A DNA stretch of 33,815 nucleotides, from contig CAZHGD010000069.1 of assembly GCA_964531735.1 (NCBI GenBank), positions 1 through 33,815 of the forward strand, read 5' to 3'. The notes under the pieces were generated by a model that was not told the origin of the DNA, ran no database searches, and was given only the letters and a program-made list of their open reading frames with translations. This stretch comes from CAZHGD01 sp964531735. Its GTDB lineage: Bacteria; Armatimonadota; UBA10988. Every line of letters begins with the position of its first letter. Position 1 is the stretch's first letter. Shown here one piece after another: positions 25,473-33,815 of the stretch. Position numbers and translations under genes: made by a program.

Positions 25473-26387
25473 ATGAAGCGTCTTTGGATTGACACCCACA
25501 TCCACATCAGCGACCTGGGCCACAACGGCACGCGGCGCGAGCGGCTGGCCGACGACCTGGCGGAGCTGCTCGACCGCTGCGATGCCGACCTGCGGTTCGT
25601 GGTGAGCTGCGACGGCCCGTACCTGGGCTGGGTGAAGCAGAGCCCCGAGCAGATGGTGGCCGCCAACCAGATGGTCTATGAGGTGACCCGGCGGCTGCCC
25701 GGCCGCGTGTTCGGCGCCTGCATGGTCAACGCGAACTTCCGCGACGCCGCGCTCGACCTGATGGATCGCGCCTTCGGCGAGTGGGGCTTCGTCATGCTCG
25801 GCGAAATGCTCCAGTACTCGCACGACTACTGGATGGACAGCGACGACACCGAGGCGCTGGTCCGCCGGGCCGTGCGCTGGGACGTGCCGGTGCAGGTCCA
25901 CCTGGGCACCTACTGGCACAAGCAGCACACCGGTTCCACCGACGGCATGGATCACCTGCGCGATCTGCTGCGCGCCAACGACCGGGTGCCCGAAGCCAAG
26001 TGGATCCTCGCTCACGCCATCGGCTGCGGCCCGCGGCCGGAGTTCGTCTCGTGGGCCAACATGTTCCTCGACACCTTGGCCGGCGTGTTCACCAGCTACC
26101 CACGCAACTTCTGGGTGGAGATTCGCGACTTCCAGGCGCCGGCGGTGCCGCGCACGCTCGCCGAAGTGCCGGCCGACCGCATCCTGGCCGGCACCGACTG
26201 GACCACGCGCATCGGCCCGCCGTTCCAGAACTACGGCACCATGTTCGACGTGGCCGAAGACGCCAACCCGTTCCCGCCGTGCGTCGAGTCGTTCGTCGGC
26301 TTCCTGCGCCAGGGCGGCGCGAATGACGAGACGATCGAGCAGATCGGCTCCAGGAATGCCATCGAGCTGATGCGGTTGTCCGTCTAG
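25473..26387 (+). CDS. Amidohydrolase-2 family metal-dependent hydrolase
   Basis: A 304-residue TIM-barrel hydrolase. The ATG at 25473 has GAGGG and GAG upstream; a longer upstream frame lies over the acetyltransferase gene and is not real. Metal and catalytic residues are in the expected order: H9 and H11 in IDTHIHI, H143 in QVHLGTYW, H181 in LAHAIG and D242 in LAGTDW. This arrangement fits the uracil-hydrolase/ACMSD-like COG2159 group, whose members decarboxylate or hydrolyse ring compounds. E111 in MLGEMLQ is typical too. The substrate cannot be deduced. It stands in a run of five tightly spaced genes, so it likely takes part in the same pathway as the deacetylase and acetyltransferase. 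Confidence 0.85.
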   Translation: MKRLWIDTHIHISDLGHNGTRRERLADDLAELLDRCDADLRFVVSCDGPYLGWVKQSPEQMVAANQMVYEVTRRLPGRVFGACMVNANFRDAALDLMDRAFGEWGFVMLGEMLQYSHDYWMDSDDTEALVRRAVRWDVPVQVHLGTYWHKQHTGSTDGMDHLRDLLRANDRVPEAKWILAHAIGCGPRPEFVSWANMFLDTLAGVFTSYPRNFWVEIRDFQAPAVPRTLAEVPADRILAGTDWTTRIGPPFQNYGTMFDVAEDANPFPPCVESFVGFLRQGGANDETIEQIGSRNAIELMRLSV

Positions 26388-26406
26388 CGCCGCGCCGGAG
26401 ACAGCG

Positions 26407-27600
26407 ATGCTCTTCCCGTCCGCCTTCCTGGCCCCTCTGGCCCTGGCCGCGCCCGCGGCGCTGGAGCCCGAGGACTTCTCGTTCAGCGGACCGCTCGGCT
26501 CGCAGGGCACCACCATCAGCCAGCTCGGCACCAACCATTTCCGCGTGGTGCTCGGCGCCGCGCCCGCGCACCCCGAGTGGAACAACAAGCTCCAGTTCAC
26601 CATTCTCCGCCACGCCGCGGGCAACGCGCCGCGGCTCGACGTCGAGTTCGGCGGCGGACCCGACATGGCGCTCAACGAGTACCACGGTTCGTACTCCTAC
26701 GACGGCGTCACCTGGCACCCGGTGCACTGGGCGCAGGGCTATCGCCGCTCGCCCACCAAGGACACCATGCAGTTCCCGACCTTTCAGCACGACCGCGTGG
26801 TGGTGGGCCACCAGGTGCCCATGTCCTATGAGGACAGCCAGGCGCTCATCGCGCGCTGGTCGCAAAGCCCGCTGGTCACCGTCCACGAAGTGGGCCGCTC
26901 GCTCGAAGGCCGGGCGATTCAGCGCGTCGAGGTGACCGACGCGGCGAGCGACGTGCCGCGGTCGGCGCGTTGGGTGCACTACTTCGCCAACCAGCACCCC
27001 GGCGAGCACAACTCGCAATGGCGCCTGGCCGGCATCATGGACTGGCTGCTGAGTGACGAGGCCGCCGACTTCCGCCGCCGCAGTATCGTCCACGTGATCC
27101 TGTTCATGAGCCCGGACGCACCGTCGCACGGCTGGTACCGGGTCAACGGGCAGGGCGTCGACATGAACCGCTCGTATCGCGCGGCGGGCGCCGATCCCAG
27201 CCAGGCGCACGAGGCCTGGCTGTGCCAGCGCGACCTCGAAGCGCTGATGGCCTCCGAGGCGCCGGTGACCACCGTCTGGGGCATGCACACCTGGGGCGGC
27301 ATCGTCGAGCCGATCGTCTCGCCCGGGCCGGAGCTCGGCACGCGAGTCGGCCCTTGGGAGCAATGGCGCGACACCATGGTCGGCCTGGACAGCCGGCACC
27401 TGATCAAGCCGTTGGCCGCTCGCGTGGACCAGTCGCCCATCGGCCCGGTGAGCTGGACCGGCGGGCCACACCGGCAGTTCGGGGTCACGGCGATCCTGTG
27501 CGAAGGCGCCGGTGCCATCGACAATCAGGCCGACAACCTGGCCAGCGGGCGGGTAATCATCCGGGCGCTGGCGGAGCACTATCGCGGTACGCGCCGGTGA
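26407..27600 (+). CDS. M14-family zinc carboxypeptidase, secreted
   Basis: A 397-residue protein. Start with GGAG six bases ahead, then a short hydrophobic signal segment (MLFPSAFLAPLALAAPAALE). Residues about 25-145 form a beta-sandwich pre-domain (FSGPLGSQGTTISQL, FRVVLGA, WNNKLQFTILRHAAG, SYSYDGVTWHPV), as in the cytosolic-carboxypeptidase (M14D/AGBL) subgroup. The catalytic domain has the zinc ligands H197 and E200 (NQHPGEHNSQW), the DMNR motif at 252-255, H294 (MHTWGG) and the catalytic glutamate E366 in LCEGAG. The family trims C-terminal residues from peptides or removes side chains. A secreted form of the AGBL-like layout is unusual, and its target is unknown. Confidence 0.84.
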   Translation: MLFPSAFLAPLALAAPAALEPEDFSFSGPLGSQGTTISQLGTNHFRVVLGAAPAHPEWNNKLQFTILRHAAGNAPRLDVEFGGGPDMALNEYHGSYSYDGVTWHPVHWAQGYRRSPTKDTMQFPTFQHDRVVVGHQVPMSYEDSQALIARWSQSPLVTVHEVGRSLEGRAIQRVEVTDAASDVPRSARWVHYFANQHPGEHNSQWRLAGIMDWLLSDEAADFRRRSIVHVILFMSPDAPSHGWYRVNGQGVDMNRSYRAAGADPSQAHEAWLCQRDLEALMASEAPVTTVWGMHTWGGIVEPIVSPGPELGTRVGPWEQWRDTMVGLDSRHLIKPLAARVDQSPIGPVSWTGGPHRQFGVTAILCEGAGAIDNQADNLASGRVIIRALAEHYRGTRR

Positions 27601-27661
27601 CCGGCGGTCGGGTGTGACCGGATCCTGACACGCCGACCACTGCCGGCGGCGCGAATGCAGT

Positions 27662-27667
27662 TACAAT
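27662..27667 (+). promoter_or_regulatory. Possible -10 element of ftsH
   Basis: TACAAT lies 33 bases before the ftsH GTG start, in an otherwise GC-rich 100-base gap after the carboxypeptidase gene. No good -35 is seen at 17 bases (ACTGCC). Confidence 0.35.
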
Positions 27668-27700
27668 TGGGCATCCAGACCGATTGCGGGAGCAGACGTC

Positions 27701-29584
<1,884 letters not shown>

Positions 29585-29663
29585 GGGCGGGCGTCGCGAA
29601 GGACACCCACCGCGCCGGTCGAAATGACGCGGCACTCACCGGGGCGCTGCCGGAGGCGCCGCC

Positions 29664-29686
29664 GGCGTGACCGCGGCGGTCACGCC
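29664..29686 (+). terminator. Hairpin after ftsH
   Basis: GGCGTGACCG and CGGTCACGCC form a perfect ten-base stem with a CGG loop, 80 bases after the ftsH stop. It is probably a terminator without T tract; as a 23-base near-perfect palindrome it could also be a protein-binding site. Confidence 0.5.
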
Positions 29687-29771
29687 CAGGCGGCGGCAGT
29701 AGCAGCGCGGTCGGAGGTGGCAGCCCGGACGGGTACTGAAGCGTTTTGCAGCACGGCGCAGCCGGGCGTAG

Positions 29772-30023
29772 AAGGGGTCTGAACCCAGGCCGGGCGGACC
29801 AGGGCCAAGCTGGTCCTCGCTGACGGCGCTACGCGAGCTGGTCGGCTCCAGCGGGTTCGACGAGGGCTGCGCCGACCTGGTCGGCGGCCTGGCCGAGATG
29901 TGGGACGAGGCGCACGCGGGCGACGAGGACGCTGACGGCGCAGCGGGCGACGAGTCCGGTACCTGGGCGGCGAAGGCCGGGCGCGAGCGGGAGGAGTTTG
30001 GCGGGCTGGATGAGGACGCGTAG
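29772..30023 (+). pseudogene. Acidic open frame, possible remnant gene
   Basis: An 83-codon open frame without a good start runs up to the TAG at 30021. Its product (SWSSLTALRELVGSSGF, CADLVGGLAEMWDEAHAG, WAAKAGREREEFGGLDEDA) has even amino-acid use, acidic blocks and a plausible amphipathic helix, unlike the arginine-rich shadows nearby. It lacks a ribosome site. I think it is the 3' end of a decayed gene. It could instead be a small gene starting at an internal CTG or ATG. No family recognised. The rest of the 524-base gap 29585-30107 holds the ftsH hairpin and nothing else I can support. Confidence 0.3.
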
Positions 30024-30052
30024 CTCGCATTGGATCTGCGGCGTTTAATATC

Positions 30053-30081
30053 TTGACCACTTTCCGCGATCCTGTGATAGA
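30053..30081 (+). promoter_or_regulatory. Probable promoter of the 30108 gene
   Basis: TTGACC, a 17-base spacer and GATAGA preceded by TG one base ahead (extended -10). A local drop in GC content (GTTTAATATCTTGACC) makes this the clearest AT-rich spot between ftsH and the next gene. Confidence 0.45.
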
Positions 30082-30107
30082 GTCGTGGTGCCGGACCGGA
30101 GGTTCCT

Positions 30108-30836
30108 ATGTTGAGACCCCATCCCGAACCTGCTATCACAGAGCTCGATGTGATCTGCGGGCAACCCGCAGCCGACCTGCTGGCCGACGCCGCACGGGCG
30201 GCGGTCGAGCGGCTTGCTGACCAGCCGCTCAGTTGCACCCCGCCTCGGGTCAGACCGGAGCTTCTGGCGCTCTTCTACCCGCAGGCTGTTGCCGACCGGC
30301 TGGGTGCCTTGTGCGGATACCGTTGGCTGCGCGGGTCGGACCCGACGCAGGTGGAGGCATACGACTGTGATTTCGCCCATGATGTGCGTGTCCTTCCGCT
30401 ACTCGTTCAACACAAACGCGACGGAAGCATTGGTGTGACCGCGCGCGGGCAGCGGACCATCGAGGCGATGGCGCGCAACAATTGGCACCTCCTGGGGTCC
30501 GGATCGGACTGGCGCCTCTTCCCGGATGAACCAGAGCAGAACGAGCAATCCCGACAGCTTGCCTTCAGAGAGATGCCGGCCGGAACCCGGGCTGCGGTGA
30601 CCGTGTTCGTTGGCCTCGAACTGAAGAAGCTGATCGACTTCTCCGTCAGCTTCGACGTGCATGCCTTTGTGGCCCACGGCATCTCACGCGACAGGCGACG
30701 ACTGCTGTTCGATCCCGACCGGTATGAGTTGCTCCATTCCTACTCGACCGACGTGGTGGAGGCGCGGGACAGCGACGGCGAACCAGACTCGTATGCCGCC
30801 GACCCGGTTGCACTGGAGCGCGACGAAGCGCTATAA
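30108..30836 (+). CDS. Protein of unknown function in an accessory island
   Basis: A 242-residue soluble protein that I do not recognise. The ATG follows GGAGG by six bases. It is acidic near the end (VVEARDSDGEPDSYAADPVALERDEA) and has no signal, membrane segment or familiar catalytic motif. Visible elements are a helical N-terminus (residues about 20-60), AYDCDFAHDVRVLPLLVQHKRDGSIGVT, RNNWHLLGSGSDWRLFPDEPEQ and a strand-rich stretch RAAVTVFVGLELKKLIDFSVSFDVHAFVAHG. It has less GC than its neighbours. It precedes an XRE-ImmA gene by 43 bases, and the two could form a module in which the ImmA protein controls or is controlled by this one. Confidence 0.6.
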   Translation: MLRPHPEPAITELDVICGQPAADLLADAARAAVERLADQPLSCTPPRVRPELLALFYPQAVADRLGALCGYRWLRGSDPTQVEAYDCDFAHDVRVLPLLVQHKRDGSIGVTARGQRTIEAMARNNWHLLGSGSDWRLFPDEPEQNEQSRQLAFREMPAGTRAAVTVFVGLELKKLIDFSVSFDVHAFVAHGISRDRRRLLFDPDRYELLHSYSTDVVEARDSDGEPDSYAADPVALERDEAL

Positions 30837-30837
30837 T
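30808..30837 (+). promoter_or_regulatory. Promoter of the XRE-ImmA gene
   Basis: TTGCAC and a perfect TATAAT lie 18 bases apart. The -10 overlaps the TAA stop of the preceding gene. The start should be near 30844, giving a leader of about 36 bases. Confidence 0.68.
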
Positions 30838-30879
30838 CCCGTACCGGGGCGAGGGGATGAGGCGCCCCCGGAGGCAATG

Positions 30880-31992
30880 ATGGACGTCTTCTGCGCCAGC
30901 CGGCTGACGGTTGCTCGGCAGCGTCGGGGGATGACCAAGAGGGCGCTGGCCGACCATATCGGTCTGTCAGCACCTATGGTGACCCATTTCGAGGCCGATA
31001 CTCGCGCCCCACAGACGCACCAAGCGACGGCGATTGCTCTGGCTCTGGGGTTCCCACTCGGGTTCTTCTTTGCGGAGCCGGTTGCGCTGCTGAAGCCAGA
31101 GAACGCGTCTTTCCGGGCGCGCCGTGCGCTGACTGCAGGCGAGCGCGACGCAGGGCTGGCCTGCGGGTCGATCGCTGGATCGATCCTCTCGCCAGCGCTC
31201 CGGTCGCGCTTTGTACTGCCGGAGGTCAGTCTGCCTGACCTGTCAGACGTGGAGCCCGAGGCCGCCGCCTCCGAGGTCAGGGCGTCGTGGCGGATGGGAG
31301 ACCGACCCATTGCCAATGTGGTCCACCTGCTCGAGGCCGCTGGCGTCGAGGTGTACTGCTGGAATGGCTCGTCCGAGCACGTTGATGCCTTCTCGATCTG
31401 GCACGCCGGGCTCCCACTGGTGTTGCTCAATCTGCGCAAGGACGCCGGTGAGCGCGGTCGATTTGACGCGGCCCATGAACTTGGTCACTTGGTTCTCCAT
31501 CGGCATGAGGAGAGGCTCGGCACTCAGCAGCAGGAGATTGAGGCCAACAGGTTCGCCTCGGCCTTGCTGCTACCCAGAGGCCAGTTCCTGGCAGAATGCC
31601 CCCGCCGGCCTACTGTCACGGACTTCCTGAGGCTCAAGCCACGATGGGGTGTGTCGGTTGCCGCCCTCGGTCGGCGCGTGCTGGACCTGGGCCTGTGGCG
31701 CGAGTGGCAGTACGTCCAGTTCTGTCAGGAGCTGGGCCGCCGTGGGTACCGCACACATGAGCCAGACCCACTGCCAAGAGAGCACTCCCGGCTCCATGAG
31801 GTGATATTCGGCAAGATGGCCGAGAAGGGCAGGCGCCCTTCCCAGTTCGCTGCCGAGATCGACCTGCCGGTAGACGTCATGTTCGAACTGTGCCCGCAGT
31901 CGATGGCGGTTGAGTCCTTGACGGCGATGCCGTCGCCATCTGACCCACCGTTGCGGCACACTACGGTCCATAGGCATTTGCACGCCGTGTAG
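30880..31992 (+). CDS. XRE-type DNA-binding domain fused to ImmA/IrrE metallopeptidase
   Basis: A 370-residue protein. GGAGG lies five bases before the ATG at 30880 and only two before another ATG at 30877, so 30880 is preferred. Residues about 5-60 form the helix-turn-helix (RLTVARQRRGMTKRALADHIGLSAPMVTHFEADTR-like). Residues about 125-240 form the ImmA/IrrE zinc protease with HELGH at 199-203 and E221 in EANRFA as third ligand. The remainder is helical. ImmA-type proteases cut a partner regulator, as in ICEBs1 excision control (ImmA/ImmR) and the IrrE/DdrO radiation response, and fused XRE-ImmA proteins occur in toxin-antitoxin and prophage settings. Target unknown; the neighbour at 30108 is a candidate. 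The promoter within reach suggests autoregulation. Confidence 0.88.
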   Translation: MDVFCASRLTVARQRRGMTKRALADHIGLSAPMVTHFEADTRAPQTHQATAIALALGFPLGFFFAEPVALLKPENASFRARRALTAGERDAGLACGSIAGSILSPALRSRFVLPEVSLPDLSDVEPEAAASEVRASWRMGDRPIANVVHLLEAAGVEVYCWNGSSEHVDAFSIWHAGLPLVLLNLRKDAGERGRFDAAHELGHLVLHRHEERLGTQQQEIEANRFASALLLPRGQFLAECPRRPTVTDFLRLKPRWGVSVAALGRRVLDLGLWREWQYVQFCQELGRRGYRTHEPDPLPREHSRLHEVIFGKMAEKGRRPSQFAAEIDLPVDVMFELCPQSMAVESLTAMPSPSDPPLRHTTVHRHLHAV

Positions 31993-32051
31993 CCGGGCGC
32001 GCAGGACAACCAGCCCGGCGTCGAATAGGCCCCTCGGTGGGCCCCACCAGG

Positions 32052-32088
32052 CGCGCCGCCGCTCGACCTGTTCGACGCGGGCGGCGCG
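32052..32088 (+). terminator. Possible terminator of the XRE-ImmA gene
   Basis: CGCGCCGCC and GGCGGCGCG form a nine-base stem, with an inner TCGA/TCGA pair, 59 bases after the stop at 31992. No T tract follows. Confidence 0.4.
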
Positions 32089-32431
32089 TCTACCATTCGG
32101 CGAGTCGCCAGCCTGGCGCGCGCCAAGCTGGAGGCCGCCCGACGCCCAGGCCAAAGCGGCGCCGAGCGCCGCACTCCAAAGTGGCCGCCTCGTGGTCGAA
32201 CGTTGCCGGGGCGCCTCGGCCGATGTTCGGCGCGCGTCGGGCAGGCTCCGGTGGTGCCGGCGGCCGGAGGTCGGGCGCGGTCGCCGACCGCGCCATCCGA
32301 CCTGCCCCACGGCCGGCTCGGCGAGCCCGCCCGACCGATGTCGCCGGTGCGACACCGGCCGAACCGCTCCGGCCGGGTCCCCTCCACCGGCCCATACCAC
32401 CAGGGCGGAGTCAAGGTCGCTGCGCTCTACC

Positions 32432-32477
32432 CGCCAGTCCTGAGGAGCGAGCGCAGCGAGCGTCTCGAAGGGCGGCG
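32432..32477 (+). repeat. REP-like repeat A, left arm
   Basis: A 46-base arm with outer parts CGCCAGTCCTGAGGAG and GTCTCGAAGGGCGGCG around a variable 14-base centre. It faces an inverted partner at 32497-32542 across 19 bases. Confidence 0.8.
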
Positions 32478-32496
32478 CCGAACCGGATCGGTGCCT

Positions 32497-32542
32497 CGCC
32501 GCCCTTCGAGACGGGCGCTCTGCGCCCTCCTCAGGGCTGGCG
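32497..32542 (-). repeat. REP-like repeat A, right arm
   Basis: Inverted partner of the arm at 32432-32477. The outer 16 bases on each side match with a single difference, whereas the 14-base centre differs and is itself a hairpin (GGGCGC/GCGCCC). The pattern suggests selection for the flanks and for the stem, not the stem sequence. Confidence 0.8.
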
Positions 32543-32686
32543 GGGCATGACTTGGCGCCGCGACTACGACTCTGACCCCGCCCTTGCCCACACCACCTCG
32601 CCCTCTACCCATCCCCGCCTCCAAGGCGTATCATGCGCGCGACCGGTTCGACACTGGTCCAAGCCAGACAGTAAGGAAGCAGCTCC

Positions 32687-33682
32687 ATGTCGAAGGTTCG
32701 TGTCGCTATTCTGGGTTGTGGCGGGATGGCCGGTGGCCATGCCCGGCGCTTCGCTGCCAACCCCGATGCTCAGGTCGTCGCTCTGTGCGATGTGTCCGCC
32801 GACATCGTCAAGGCGTTCTGTGACAACCACCTGCGCGGTGTCGAGCCGCAGCCGGCGTTCTACACCGACCCGGCCGAGATGTATGCCACCGCCAAGCCCG
32901 ATGCGGTGACCATCGTCACGCCGCACACGCTGCACTTCGAGCACGGGATGCAGGCGCTGGAAGCCGGTTGCCATGTGCTGATGGAAAAGCCGATGGTGAC
33001 CGACTCCAAGCAGGCCCACAAGCTGGCCGCCAAGGTCAAGGAGACCGGCAAGGTCTTCGTGGTCGGCTACAACACGCCCTGCTCGCCCGAGTTCAAGTAC
33101 CTGCGCAAGCTGATGCGCAGCGGTGAGCTGGGCAAGCTGGAAGTGGTCTCCGGCTGGCTGTCGCAGGACTGGCGGCGCGGCACCAAGGGTCGCTGGCGGC
33201 AGGAACCGGCGCTGTCCGGTGGCGGGCAGATGTACGACAGCGGCGCGCACCTGTTCAACAGCCTGGTCTGGCTGGTCGAACAGGACGTGGCCGAGGTGCA
33301 GGCGTTTGTCGACAACATGGACACGCCGGTCGACATCAACGGTACCGTCAACATCAAGTTCGTCGACGGCACGCTGGCCACCATCGCCATCTCGGGCAAC
33401 TGCTCCGACGCCGGCGCCGGGCTGTTCCTCTGCTTCGCCGACGGCCGCGTGGACATCGATGGTTGGGGCGGCGGCTGGATTCGCGTTTGCAAGCGCGGCC
33501 AGGGCCAGCTCAAGTACCCGCTGATCGAGGGCCAGGCCGATTCGCCGATGGACAACTTCATCGACGCCATCCTCGGCCGCGCGGAGCCGCAGACCAGCCC
33601 GGTCAACGGCATCATCCAGAGCGAGCTGATGGACGCCATCTACGAATCCGCCCGCACGGGCAAAGTGGTCAAGGTCCGCTAG
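32687..33682 (+). CDS. Gfo/Idh/MocA-family NAD(P)-dependent oxidoreductase
   Basis: A 331-residue protein of normal length for the family, which oxidises or reduces sugars and cyclitols. The Rossmann motif GCGGMAGGH lies at 10-18 and the acidic residue after the second strand is D35 (LCDVSAD), favouring NAD. The conserved E-K-P (VLMEKPM, 98-103) supplies the catalytic lysine K101. The C-terminal domain has GGGQMYDSGAHLFNSL with its histidine in place of the family's catalytic one. No signal peptide. AAGGAAG lies nine bases before the start. It stands alone between two REP-like pairs. Substrate unknown; it could serve the sugar-acid route at the other end of the window. Confidence 0.92.
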   Translation: MSKVRVAILGCGGMAGGHARRFAANPDAQVVALCDVSADIVKAFCDNHLRGVEPQPAFYTDPAEMYATAKPDAVTIVTPHTLHFEHGMQALEAGCHVLMEKPMVTDSKQAHKLAAKVKETGKVFVVGYNTPCSPEFKYLRKLMRSGELGKLEVVSGWLSQDWRRGTKGRWRQEPALSGGGQMYDSGAHLFNSLVWLVEQDVAEVQAFVDNMDTPVDINGTVNIKFVDGTLATIAISGNCSDAGAGLFLCFADGRVDIDGWGGGWIRVCKRGQGQLKYPLIEGQADSPMDNFIDAILGRAEPQTSPVNGIIQSELMDAIYESARTGKVVKVR

Positions 33683-33719
33683 TGCCGCACCAACGTGGTT
33701 GTGGACCAAGCTCCAGCTT

Positions 33720-33754
33720 GCCCTGAGTAGCGGCGGAGCCGCGTATCGAAGGGC
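33720..33754 (+). repeat. REP-like repeat B, left arm
   Basis: A 35-base arm, GCCCTGAGTAG, a 12-base stem-forming centre, then GTATCGAAGGGC. It faces an inverted partner at the window end. The outer parts are close relatives of repeat A (CCTGAG and TCGAAGGGC shared). Confidence 0.8.
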
Positions 33755-33780
33755 CGCCAGCCGGTGCTGGTCCGGCGATC

Positions 33781-33815
33781 GCCCCTCGATACGGCGCTAC
33801 GCGCCTACTCGGGGC
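33781..33815 (-). repeat. REP-like repeat B, right arm, at the window end
   Basis: Inverted partner of the arm at 33720-33754. The flanks match with two substitutions, while the centre differs but again folds (GGCGC/GCGCC). The window stops at its last base, which suggests a repeat-caused contig edge. Confidence 0.78.

Larger units (their letters stand above)
31993..32686. other. 694-base non-coding, hairpin-rich DNA
   Basis: No convincing gene lies here. The long frames on both strands are arginine/proline/glycine rich and look like GC shadows. Visible structure includes stems at 32052-32088 (nine bases, with an inner TCGA pair), 32274-32294 (GGCGCGGTC/GACCGCGCC, triloop), 32343-32359 (GCCGGTG/CACCGGC, triloop), and the paired REP-like element at 32432-32542. 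The first stem may terminate the XRE-ImmA gene. Confidence 0.5.

Noticed and set aside
29636..30238. A 200-codon minus-strand frame
   Set aside because: It spans the ftsH hairpin and the promoter of the 30108 gene and is serine/arginine/proline-rich, typical of a shadow.
32037..32909. Long frame leading into the Gfo/Idh gene
   Set aside because: The product is arginine/proline-rich and crosses the REP-like element; it ends out of frame inside the oxidoreductase gene.
32432..33815. Terminal inverted repeats of an insertion sequence around the oxidoreductase
   Set aside because: The arms face each other within each pair, not across the gene; there is no transposase and no target duplication that I can see.

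Overview
The window is a very GC-rich bacterial segment with almost no spacer between genes and many GTG or TTG starts. The best lineage clue is the prepilin-type protein at 10997-11647. Its N-terminus (RAFTLIELLVV, then FPVFAKAREKARQSSC and YTQDYDERF) is the form I associate with the large secreted pseudopilin families of Armatimonadota. Several secreted carbohydrate-active proteins of environmental type fit that, so I infer an uncultured Armatimonadota-like bacterium with moderate confidence.

Layout. (1) 133-653: a small Phd/YefM + RelE/ParE toxin-antitoxin pair. (2) 708-11647: a glycan-use region. A minus-strand operon runs heparinase-type lyase, SDR dehydrogenase, RspA/ManD-type enolase-superfamily sugar-acid dehydratase. 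Around it, on alternating strands, lie a right-handed beta-helix protein, a sialidase-fold protein, a TIM-barrel glycosidase-like protein and a prepilin-like protein. No transporter or regulator is present. (3) 11737-17655, all minus strand: a secreted protein of unknown function, a polysaccharide-deacetylase-like enzyme, ribosomal protein S18 with a near-consensus promoter, then two overlapping genes. Those two look like the vWA and 'X' components of the ternary NTPase-vWA conflict systems, without a MoxR gene. (4) 17810-29584, all plus strand: sppA, polA, adenine deaminase, a second deacetylase, an AAC(3)-fold acetyltransferase, an amidohydrolase, an M14 carboxypeptidase and ftsH, mostly spaced like an operon. 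(5) 29585-32686: an accessory island with degenerate DNA, an unrecognised gene, an XRE-ImmA/IrrE fusion gene with its own promoter, and hairpin-rich non-coding DNA. (6) 32687-33682: a Gfo/Idh/MocA oxidoreductase bracketed by two head-to-head REP-like inverted repeat pairs; the window ends exactly at the second pair.

The most unusual observation is in the deacetylase-like protein at 14870-16711. Residues about 271-358 align without gaps to sigma-70 regions 1.2-2.3, inserted inside the enzyme fold, with the RNA-polymerase-binding and promoter-melting residues replaced. Second is the vWA/X pair placed directly behind rpsR. Other points are a LamG-like domain inserted in the heparinase, pseudomurein-binding-like repeats at the end of the second deacetylase, and the paired REP-like elements. 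I saw no CRISPR array, tRNA, rRNA or insertion sequence.
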